Below the pieces are notes generated by a model. It did not search any database, had not been told where the DNA came from, and worked only from the letters and a program-made list of their open reading frames with translations. A program made the position numbers and the translations under genes. A stretch of DNA of 64,000 nt from Rhodopseudomonas rhenobacensis (GTDB taxonomy: Bacteria; Pseudomonadota; Alphaproteobacteria; Rhizobiales; Xanthobacteraceae), in contig NZ_JACHIH010000006.1 of the NCBI RefSeq assembly GCF_014203125.1, forward strand, positions 86,228 to 150,227. The letters run 5' to 3'. How positions within the stretch are numbered: position 1 is the first letter of the stretch; each line of letters starts with the position of its first letter. Positions 33,265-39,447 of the stretch are shown here, in pieces.

Positions 33265-33932
33265 ACCCGGTCGGCGACGTGTTGACCGACCCGCCTTATT
33301 CAAGCGGCGGCAACGTCCGCGATCGGGCACAGGCGACAACCGCAAAATACCTCAGCACGGGTCACCCGCAGTATCCCGAGTTTCAGGGCGACACCCGCGA
33401 CCAGCGCTCCTACCTCGCCTGGTCGACGCTCTGGATGGGACGCGCCCGGGCGCTGACGCGGCCAGGCGCGATGCTGGTGAGCTTCTCGGATTGGCGGCAG
33501 CTTCCGGTCACCAGCGATGCGCTCCAGTGTGCCGGCTGGGTCTGGCGGGGGATTGTGCCCTGGGACAAAACGGAGGGCTCACGGCCGCAGAAGGGGCGCT
33601 ACAGGGTGCAGGCGGAATACGCCCTGTGGGGGACCAACGGCGCCAGGCCGCAGGCCGGCCCCGTCGCGCCCGGCGTGTTTCGGATGTCGGTGCCGAGGGT
33701 GAAACACCACGTCGCGGGCAAGCCGGTCGACCTGATGACCGGCCTGATGACGGTGATGGAGGGGCCGATCCTCGACCCGTTCATGGGATCGGGCACGGTC
33801 GGGGTGGCCTGCGTTCAGAAGGGGCTGGCCTATGTCGGGATCGAGGTCGACCCAACCTATTTCGAGATCGCGTGCGGGCGGCTTGAAGAGGCGGTGAAGG
33901 CCGCTTCACGATCCAAAACCGTTGCCATCTGA
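33189..33932 (+). CDS. phage DNA methyltransferase (N6-A/N4-C, beta-type order)
   Basis: A 247-residue amino-methyltransferase. The catalytic 'LTDPPYSS' (DPPY at 34-37) precedes the SAM-binding 'DPFMGSGTVGVAC' near 195-205, the order of beta-class enzymes. It would modify phage DNA against host restriction, the role that Mom plays in Mu, and it sits in the mom slot. The target sequence cannot be predicted. The true start is the ATG at 33189, within com; its Shine-Dalgarno is in a small hairpin (33173-33184). Confidence 0.85.
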   Translation: MFVKRRRIGPATVYLGDALEILPTLDPVGDVLTDPPYSSGGNVRDRAQATTAKYLSTGHPQYPEFQGDTRDQRSYLAWSTLWMGRARALTRPGAMLVSFSDWRQLPVTSDALQCAGWVWRGIVPWDKTEGSRPQKGRYRVQAEYALWGTNGARPQAGPVAPGVFRMSVPRVKHHVAGKPVDLMTGLMTVMEGPILDPFMGSGTVGVACVQKGLAYVGIEVDPTYFEIACGRLEEAVKAASRSKTVAI

Positions 33933-33968
33933 TCTTGCGCGCCATGCCATTTGATTTTGCGCGCTACA
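33923..33968. repeat. right phage end with tandem 22-bp transposase-type sites
   Basis: Two adjacent 22-bp direct repeats (33923-33944 and 33945-33966) share TGCCATYTGATYTTGCGCGC and agree at 19 of 22 positions, the three differences all being C/T. Immediately after comes CA (33967-33968), so the other strand reads 5'-TGTAGCGCGCAAAATC, the TG start expected for Mu-type ends. MuA also recognises about 22-bp sites arranged in tandem near the ends. The first copy overlaps the last 10 bases of the methyltransferase gene. Confidence 0.68.
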
Positions 33969-34042
33969 GATCGATATCTGGTAAAGGGTCGGCTTGCCTT
34001 GAAACGCTTCGGGAAAAAGGCAAAAAGCCTGTCGGGAATTAC

Positions 34043-34119
34043 TGGTCGGAGTGGCAGGATTCGAACCTGCGACCCCTGCGTCCCGAACGCAGTGCTCTAC
34101 CGGGCTGAGCCACACTCCG
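34043..34119 (-). tRNA. tRNA-Pro (anticodon CGG)
   Basis: A 77-nt minus-strand cloverleaf. The acceptor stem CGGAGTG pairs with CACTCCG, the anticodon stem CTGCG/CGCAG holds the loop TTCGGGA, and the T loop is GTTCGAATC. The 3' CCA is encoded (34043-34045 on the minus strand). Anticodon CGG reads CCG. The prophage right end lies 75 bp beyond its 3' end and the tRNA is not interrupted or duplicated in the window. Confidence 0.97.
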
Positions 34120-34186
34120 ACAGTGGCCGGCTTATAGCCAAGGGTTTCGCACTCCGCAAGCAGGCGAATTGAGGATTGGAATTTAG

Positions 34187-35170
34187 ATGAAACTGGACCT
34201 TGCGACGGCGATCGTCGCCGCCGGCGACGACGGGGTGGCAAAAGCCGCGAAATGCCTGCAGGACGGCGGTCTGGTGGCGTTTCCGACCGAGACGGTCTAC
34301 GGCCTCGGCTGCGACGCGGCCAATGCCGGCGCGATCGCGCGGCTGTATCAGGCCAAGGGCCGGCCGTCGTTCAACCCGTTGATCGCCCATGTGGCGGATC
34401 TGGCGGCGGCCGAGCGGATCGGCCGATTCGACGGCGACGCGTTGAAGCTCGCCGCGGCGTTCTGGCCGGGGCCGCTGACGCTGGTGGTGCCGAAAGCTGA
34501 GAACTGCCCGGTCGCCGATCTCGCCACCGCCGGCCTCGATACCGTGGCGATTCGGGTGCCGGCGCATCCGGTGGCGCAAGCCATTCTGCGCGGCTTCGGC
34601 GGCGCCGTGGTGGCGCCGTCGGCGAATCGCTCGGGCCACGTCTCGCCGACCACCGCCGCGCATGTCCATGCCGACCTCGACGGCCGCATCGAGCTGATCG
34701 TCGATGGCGGGCCGGTGTCGGTCGGCGTCGAATCGACGATTGTTGCGTGTTTCGACCAGCCGGTGCTGCTGCGTCCCGGCGGTCTGCCGCGCGAAAAGAT
34801 CGAGGCCGTGCTCGGCCGCGCGCTGGCGATGCCCGTGGCTTCCGATCCGGCGCGGCCGCTGGCGCCGGGCATGCTGGCGTCGCATTACGCGCCCCGAACG
34901 AAAGTGCGGCTGGAGGCGACTGGCGTGGAGCCCGGCGAGGCGCTGCTGGCGTTCGGCGCGGCGGCGCTGCCGGGCGTCGATGCGACGACCGTGGTGATGA
35001 ACCTGTCGGCGCAGGGCGATCTGGCGGAAGCCGCCGCCAATCTGTTCGGTTATCTGCGCGCGCTCGACGCCCGGGGCGCCGCCGGCATCGCGGTGATGCC
35101 GGTGCCGCGCCACGGGCTCGGCGAAGCCATCAACGACCGCCTCCGCCGCGCCGCGCTGCCGCGGGGGTGA
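34187..35170 (+). CDS. sua5: L-threonylcarbamoyladenylate synthase (Sua5-type)
   Basis: A 327-residue protein with the YrdC/TsaC domain (about 15-205): 'LVAFPTETVYGLGCDA', 'KGRPSFNPLIAHV', 'WPGPLTLV' and 'SANRSGHVSPT'. The C-terminal Sua5 domain (about 225-325) ends in small strand-helix repeats. It makes threonylcarbamoyl-AMP from Thr, bicarbonate and ATP for the t6A37 modification of ANN-decoding tRNAs. This is the longer two-domain form rather than TsaC. It is the first complete host protein gene after the prophage. Confidence 0.93.
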   Translation: MKLDLATAIVAAGDDGVAKAAKCLQDGGLVAFPTETVYGLGCDAANAGAIARLYQAKGRPSFNPLIAHVADLAAAERIGRFDGDALKLAAAFWPGPLTLVVPKAENCPVADLATAGLDTVAIRVPAHPVAQAILRGFGGAVVAPSANRSGHVSPTTAAHVHADLDGRIELIVDGGPVSVGVESTIVACFDQPVLLRPGGLPREKIEAVLGRALAMPVASDPARPLAPGMLASHYAPRTKVRLEATGVEPGEALLAFGAAALPGVDATTVVMNLSAQGDLAEAAANLFGYLRALDARGAAGIAVMPVPRHGLGEAINDRLRRAALPRG

Positions 35171-35237
35171 GGCACGTTGCGAGACCGACACTCGGCAACG
35201 CTGCGCGTGTGCCGCGCCGCGCTCTGCCACAATCAGC

Positions 35238-35392
35238 CGTCATTCCGGGGCGCGAGGCCGAAAGGCCGAGCGAACCCGGAATCCAGTATTCCAGGGCGGT
35301 GATTACTGGATCCCGGGTTCACTCGCGGCTCACGCCGCTCCTGCCCCGGGATGACAGCTTGTTACTTGCGCTCTCGCGCCCCGGAATGACGG
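35238..35392. repeat. intergenic palindromic repeat, family A
   Basis: An imperfect palindrome bounded by CGTCATTCCGG and CGGAATGACGG with an inner 'CCAGTATTCCAG'-type arm. Related copies occur at 44372-44494, 45556-45674 and 53232-53339. It has no coding potential with a ribosome-binding site. This is a family of intergenic elements of the kind common in Bradyrhizobium-related genomes. Confidence 0.7.
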
Positions 35393-35454
35393 CTTGGTTT
35401 TGGCTTGGTCGCACGCAATTCGGTTCGGCGGCGTCCAATCACCCGAAGTCGCCT

Positions 35455-36426
35455 TCAATGCATCCGCGGCTTCTTCAGAAACCTGTTGCGGTCGGACGAC
35501 ACCAGTTCGACATCGAAAGTGTCGCCGCCGCGGTACAGCGTCAGCGGCACGTCGACGCCCGCGGTGCCGAGCGACCAATATTTGCGATAGAACTCTTCCG
35601 AGCTCGACACCTTCTCGCCGCGCACCGCCAGAATCACGTCGCCGGTCTTTAACTCGGCGCGCGCCGCCGGCCCCTTCGGCGCGATGCCCACCACCACGAT
35701 CTTGTCCTCGATCTCGGCGGAATACAGCCCGAGCCAGGGCCGCGGCGCGGCGTTGACCTTGCCGAATTTGCGCAGATCCTCGAGGATCGGCTTCAACAGG
35801 TCGATCGGCACGATCATGTTGAGATGTTCGTCGCGGCCGGAATGTTCGCGCTCGATCTGCAGCGAGCCGATCCCGATCAATTCGCCGGCCTCCGAGATCA
35901 GCGCCGCGCCGCCCCAGTTCGGATGCGCCGGGGTGGTGAAGATCGCCTCGTCCAACAGATATTCCCAATAGCCGGCGAATTGCTGCTTGGCGGCGATCTG
36001 CGCCGCCACCGAGCGTTCGGGGCCACCGACGCCGCCGACCACGACGCGGTCGCCGACCGAGGCCGCCGCCGAACTGCCGAGCGGCAGCGGATCGACGTCG
36101 AGCTCGCCCAGCGCCTGCACCAGGCCGAAGCCGGAGTCCTGGTCGAAGCCGAGCGCGTGGCCCTCGACGATGCGGCCGTCGCCGAGATGCAGCCACACCG
36201 TCTGCGCCTCGGTGATCAGATAGCCGATGGTCAGCACCAGCCCGTGATCGATCACCACGCCGTTGCCGGCGCGCTCGACGCCGAGCGTGTCGGCGGTGAA
36301 GGCGTCGCCGGGGATGATGGAATGCAGCCCGACCACCGAGCTCAGCACGTGGTCGAGGTCGAAGCTGTAATCCTCGGCGCGCGGCTGCGCCGAGGCGGGG
36401 ACTTTCCAGGCGGTCAATGATGGCAT
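35455..36426 (-). CDS. DegP-like S1C protein without catalytic triad (pseudoprotease), PDZ domain
   Basis: A 323-residue protein with the S1C chymotrypsin fold (about 25-215) and a PDZ domain (about 230-315, 'RPWLGLYSAEIEDKIVVVGIAPKGPA'). All three catalytic positions are changed on simple alignment to the DegP family: His to Tyr69 in 'LTIGYLI' (usual TNNHVI), Asp to Gly99, and the catalytic Ser to Trp171 in 'PNWGGA' (usual GNSGGP). There is no signal peptide. It may be a chaperone or scaffold rather than a protease. GGGAGA precedes the ATG. Confidence 0.8.
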   Translation of the reverse strand: MPSLTAWKVPASAQPRAEDYSFDLDHVLSSVVGLHSIIPGDAFTADTLGVERAGNGVVIDHGLVLTIGYLITEAQTVWLHLGDGRIVEGHALGFDQDSGFGLVQALGELDVDPLPLGSSAAASVGDRVVVGGVGGPERSVAAQIAAKQQFAGYWEYLLDEAIFTTPAHPNWGGAALISEAGELIGIGSLQIEREHSGRDEHLNMIVPIDLLKPILEDLRKFGKVNAAPRPWLGLYSAEIEDKIVVVGIAPKGPAARAELKTGDVILAVRGEKVSSSEEFYRKYWSLGTAGVDVPLTLYRGGDTFDVELVSSDRNRFLKKPRMH

Positions 36427-36463
36427 CGCGGGTCTCCCACTTCGGCTTAAAGATAGGTGTCGT

Positions 36464-36592
36464 TCAGCGCGTTACCAGCAGGTAGCCGCCGACGACCAGG
36501 ATCGTGGCGAGCAGAAAGATCGCGCCCAGCACCGCGATCACGATCGCCGCCAGATCGTGGGCCTCCAACCATCGTCGTAACGCATTCACCAT
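36464..36592 (-). CDS. small single-membrane-helix protein (42 aa)
   Basis: A 42-residue ORF too short for standard thresholds. It begins 'MVNALRRWLEAHDL' and continues with a 24-residue hydrophobic helix 'AAIVIAVLGAIFLLATILVVGG' ending 'YLLVTR'. A basic N-terminus followed by a helix predicts a membrane protein. It is 37 bp upstream of the pseudoprotease on the same strand and could be its co-transcribed partner. No family is known to me. Confidence 0.55.
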   Translation of the reverse strand: MVNALRRWLEAHDLAAIVIAVLGAIFLLATILVVGGYLLVTR

Positions 36593-36793
36593 TCGCTTCG
36601 TCCGTCATGCACATTGTCTCTGCGGGAGGATACCAAACGCTTGATTCGTCGTCGCGCCCAACATTGCGGCGTCGCTGCGGCAATGAGGTCGGGAAGTCGG
36701 CTTGACAGCGGCGGTGATCCGCAGCCTGAATCGCCACGATGCGCCCCGCGCGATGCGGCGGGCAGCCGTTCGCGCAGACATCGGCCGTACCCA

Positions 36794-37468
36794 ATGGACT
36801 TGTCAGACCTCGACTGGTTGCAGCGCTTTCCGCCGCTTTCGGATCTGGCGCCGAACGAGCGCGCGCCGCTGATCGGCGGCGCGGTGGCGATGCAGCTGCC
36901 GGCCGGCGCCACGGTGTTCGCGCCGGATCAGCCGTGCGGCTATTTCATCATGGTGTGCGAAGGCCAGGTGCGGGTCTATCAGCTCGACGCCGACGGCAAC
37001 GAGATCGTGCTGTACCGGCTCGGTCCCGGCAGCATGTGCATCCTGACCACCCTGGCGCTGCTCGCCGACACCCATTACAGCGCCTTCGCGGTGACCGAGA
37101 CCCCGGTGCACGCCATCGGGCTGCCGGCTGCGACCTTCCACGATCTGATCGGGCGCTCGGCGCGGTTTCGCAGCTTCGTGTTCAACGCCCAGGCGGCGCG
37201 GATGGCCGATCTGATGCGGGTGATCCAGCACGTCGCCTTCGCCTCGATCGAGTCGCGGCTGGCGGCGCGGCTGTTGGCGCTGGCCGCCAACGGCCACGAC
37301 GTCGCCATCACCCATCAGCAGCTCGCCGCCGAGATCGGCAGCGCCCGCGAGGTAGTCAGCCGGCAGCTGAAATGCTTCGAAAAGCGCGGCTGGGTCAGCC
37401 TCGGCCGCGGCCGGGTCGAATTGCGCAACGCAGCCCCGTTGCGCGCCGCGGCGCAGCCGGCACGGTGA
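36794..37468 (+). CDS. Crp/Fnr family transcriptional regulator
   Basis: A 224-residue regulator. A cyclic-nucleotide-binding-like beta barrel spans about 20-130 ('GYFIMVCEGQVRVYQLDADGNEIVLYRLGPGSMCI') and a helix-turn-helix about 165-215 ('HQQLAAEIGSAREVVSRQLKCFEKRGW'). It lacks the N-terminal Cys cluster of oxygen-sensing Fnr, so it probably does not carry a 4Fe-4S cluster in that manner. The ligand is unknown. ATG 36794 is preferred over upstream in-frame starts because it gives the family's usual length. It is just upstream of the DUF2892 gene and may control it. Confidence 0.85.
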   Translation: MDLSDLDWLQRFPPLSDLAPNERAPLIGGAVAMQLPAGATVFAPDQPCGYFIMVCEGQVRVYQLDADGNEIVLYRLGPGSMCILTTLALLADTHYSAFAVTETPVHAIGLPAATFHDLIGRSARFRSFVFNAQAARMADLMRVIQHVAFASIESRLAARLLALAANGHDVAITHQQLAAEIGSAREVVSRQLKCFEKRGWVSLGRGRVELRNAAPLRAAAQPAR

Positions 37469-37548
37469 CTTGATCGGTGACTTGGTCACAGACCGCGGGC
37501 GGCCTGCGCCCTATCCCTGCTGCATTGGCTCTCAATCAGGAGGAAATC

Positions 37549-37740
37549 ATGAGCACGAATGTCGGAATGATCGATCGCGCGCTGCGCGCCCTTGTCGGCC
37601 TGGCGCTGATCGGCTGGGCGCTGACCGGCGGCCCGATCTGGGCCTGGATCGGCGTGGTGCCGCTGCTCACCGCGGCGCTCGGCTTCTGCCCGGCCTATAC
37701 GCTGATCGGCCTCAACACCTGCCCGGCGAAGAAGGGCTAA
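37549..37740 (+). CDS. DUF2892 family inner membrane protein
   Basis: A 63-residue protein behind an almost ideal AGGAGG leader. 'MIDRALRALVGLALIGWALTG' and 'WIGVVPLLTAALGFCPAYTLIGLNTC' form two membrane helices with the family's conserved 'GFCPAYTLIGLNTC' end. DUF2892 is the membrane part of YgaP-type sulfurtransferases; stand-alone members have unknown function, but the two Cys suggest thiol or sulfur chemistry. Confidence 0.88.
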   Translation: MSTNVGMIDRALRALVGLALIGWALTGGPIWAWIGVVPLLTAALGFCPAYTLIGLNTCPAKKG

Positions 37741-37780
37741 GCACGGTCGCGGGCCACCCAGGCCAGCGCTCCATCCAAGC

Positions 37781-37909
37781 GTGCCCCGGACGCAGCGCAA
37801 CGCGCCGCTCTTGCGGCGTGGTGCGATGCAGAGCCGGGGCCGTGACGGATGTTGCCCTCGTAACGGTCCCGGCTCACGACGCAGCGCAGCACCGCGGCCG
37901 GGACACGGT
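37781..37909. repeat. intergenic repeat, family C
   Basis: A GC-rich block starting GTGCCCCGGACGCAGCG and ending GGCCGGGACACGG, with inner palindromic arms around 'CCGGGGCCGTGACGG'. Related shorter versions start at 44292 (GTGTCCCGGACGCGATG) and 58619 (GTGTCCCGGACGCGG). It has no coding signal. Confidence 0.5.
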
Positions 37910-37970
37910 GCCGAAAGCCGCGGCAGTCTGGTATGGCTGAAGCGTCGTCACCTTTGTCAGGAAGACTTGC

Positions 37971-38333
37971 ATGCATAAGAACTGGATCGACGTGACCGCC
38001 GAGTTGTCGGTCGCGCTGAAGGAAGTCCGCGGCGGCGCGCCCGAGGTGATGAAGGGCTTCGCCGCCATCGCCCAGGCGGCGCTGAAGGCCAACGCGCTCG
38101 ACACCAAGACCAAGGAATTGATCGCGCTGGCGATCGCGGTCGCCACCCGCTGCGACGGCTGCATCGGCTTTCACGCCGAGGCCGCGGTGAAGCACGGCGC
38201 CAGCCGCGACGAGGTGATGGAAACCATGGGCATGGCGATCTACATGGGCGCCGGGCCGAGCGTGATGTATGCCGCCCAAGCGGTGGAAGCCTACGACCAG
38301 TTCGCCAAGCGCAAGGCCGCCGCGGCGGAGTAG
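37971..38333 (+). CDS. AhpD-like carboxymuconolactone decarboxylase family protein
   Basis: A 120-residue protein with the CMD fold. 'LIALAIAVATRCDGCIGFHAEAAVKHG' contains the CxxC-xxxH active site of AhpD-like disulfide reductases (Cys-Asp-Gly-Cys then His). The proteins act in peroxide defence or as general thiol peroxidase partners. It stands alone behind a repeat, 230 bp after DUF2892. Confidence 0.88.
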   Translation: MHKNWIDVTAELSVALKEVRGGAPEVMKGFAAIAQAALKANALDTKTKELIALAIAVATRCDGCIGFHAEAAVKHGASRDEVMETMGMAIYMGAGPSVMYAAQAVEAYDQFAKRKAAAAE

Positions 38334-38384
38334 CTCGTTCCTTGTGGAGTTGTGGAGTTGTGGCGTAGGCGACGCGGCTTCCTT

Positions 38385-38604
38385 CCCTCTCCCCGCTTGC
38401 GGGGAGAGGGTGGCGTGACAAGCGAAGCTTGTCGCGTCGGGTGAGGGGGCGCCGCGTTATGCCGAGACGCGGGGGGGGGGGGGGGGGGCGGGGGGGCGGG
38501 GGGGCCCCCCCCCGCCGCGTTATGCCGAGACGCCCCCTCACCCGACCCCGCTTCGCTTGCGCTACGCGGGGTCGACCTCTCCCCGCAAGCGGGGAGAGGT
38601 GAGG
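38385..38604. repeat. intergenic palindromic repeat, family B (with inserted G/C run)
   Basis: Outer arms CTCTCCCCGCTTGCGGGGAG (near 38388) and CTCTCCCCGCAAGCGGGGAG (near 38577) bracket 'GGGTGAGGGGGCGCCGCG' and its inverted partner. A related copy at 60571-60726 lacks the middle duplication, and shorter ones occur at 58696 and 63652. In this copy the 20-bp apex segment is present twice (38451-38470 and 38514-38533) around a G/C homopolymer. 38605-38782 holds nothing recognisable. Confidence 0.65.
38471..38513. other. poly-G/C tract, suspected assembly artefact
   Basis: Forty-three bases of almost pure G then C: 18 consecutive G, then a single C, further G runs, and 9 C at the end. It splits a 20-bp direct repeat at the apex of a large palindrome, where assemblies often fail and where two-colour sequencing yields false G calls. 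No biological motif of this type is known here. Confidence 0.7.
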
Positions 38605-38782
38605 TCAGTGCTCATGTGAGCGTCAGGCCACAAAGCAAACGACCTCCTTCCGCCCCACCTTAAAAGCATTCCATTCTATTCTACCGCTGCCCCCTTGAAT
38701 CCGCGCGGGCGATGGTGGATTGCTGCCCGCGTTAACATCCGATTAGGATGTCTCGGGGTGCCAGCGATGGCAGGGGGCGGGA

Positions 38783-39274
38783 TTGACGACGGCTCGACGG
38801 CACAGCCAGCTCGGTCGTAACGGCACGCGACGGCCGGTTGCCCGGCACGGCGCGGGCCTCGATCTGCCGCGCGCGGTCGCCAAGCGGGCGGCTTTGTCTG
38901 CCGCTGCGCTGCGCCGCGCTGCCCGCCTTTCGCTGATCTGGTTCACCGCCTTCGCGCTGATCTTCCAGACCACGCTGGCGCTGGCGGCGCCGGTTGCCGG
39001 CGCTGCGCAGCCCGACGCGCTGGGGCTGTCGGCGCTGTGCGATTCCGGCTTTGCTCACGCCCCCGCCGATTCCGGCGATCACGGCGTCGCGCCGCATATC
39101 AAATGCATCGCCTGCGTGATCGGGCACAGCCTGGCGCCGCCGGTGCCGTTGCCGGCGCTCGTCCCGCTGCCGAGCCTGGTCGATACCGCGCCGAGTTGGC
39201 GGCTGTCCGCCGCGGTGCCGCGCGGAGCTCCTGTCGCCTCACACTCCGCCCGCGGACCACCCGCCGCGATCTAA
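38783..39274 (+). CDS. DUF2946-like small secreted/membrane protein
   Basis: A 163-residue protein starting at TTG behind GGGGGCGGGA; a start further upstream was not found. A hydrophobic segment at about 48-70 (LSLIWFTAFALIFQTTLALAAP) acts as signal anchor. The mature part has a Cys/His set 'HIKCIACVIGH' and 'CDSGFAHAP' reminiscent of DUF2946 copper-related proteins. It is just upstream of a copper-type TonB receptor, a common pairing. The start codon is uncertain. Confidence 0.7.
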   Translation: MTTARRHSQLGRNGTRRPVARHGAGLDLPRAVAKRAALSAAALRRAARLSLIWFTAFALIFQTTLALAAPVAGAAQPDALGLSALCDSGFAHAPADSGDHGVAPHIKCIACVIGHSLAPPVPLPALVPLPSLVDTAPSWRLSAAVPRGAPVASHSARGPPAAI

Positions 39275-39447
39275 CTCCCGAACGCCACGCCGATGTGCCG
39301 CTGCTCGCGGCCGCGTGGCTTCGGCCGTTGATCGCCGCCGCGCGAAGCCGATCCGCCTTGCTGGTGGGGCAGTTTCGCAAAAAAACCATCGTCCCGCGGG
39401 CCGTGACGCGCTGTGGCGCGCCTGCAAACACCCCTTGAGTCCTCATC

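Larger units (their letters stand above)
1..33968. mobile_element. Mu-like prophage with P2-type tail, right portion
   Basis: A continuous block of plus-strand phage genes runs from the window edge to a Mu-type right end. Mu hallmarks are GemA/gp16, a Mor/C activator, DUF3164, DUF2730, DUF3486, a DUF935 portal, MuF, a gene-I-type protease, gp36/gpG/gp37 proteins and a Com-like regulator at the right end. The tail (V, W, J, I, sheath, tube, E/E', tape measure, U, X, D) follows P2 gene order. The last phage base is inferred from tandem 22-bp repeats followed by CA at 33967-33968. The left end, repressor and transposase genes are outside the window, so target-site duplication cannot be checked. 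No structural gene seen is obviously broken, so the element may be functional. Confidence 0.93.

Noticed and set aside
34043..34119. tRNA-Pro as the attachment site of the prophage
   Set aside because: The phage end lies 75 bp away, no tRNA 3' duplicate is seen, and the phage is of Mu type, which transposes rather than integrating in tRNA genes.
36794..37468. Oxygen-sensing Fnr with an iron-sulfur cluster
   Set aside because: The N-terminal Cys motif is missing; the three Cys present are scattered in the barrel.
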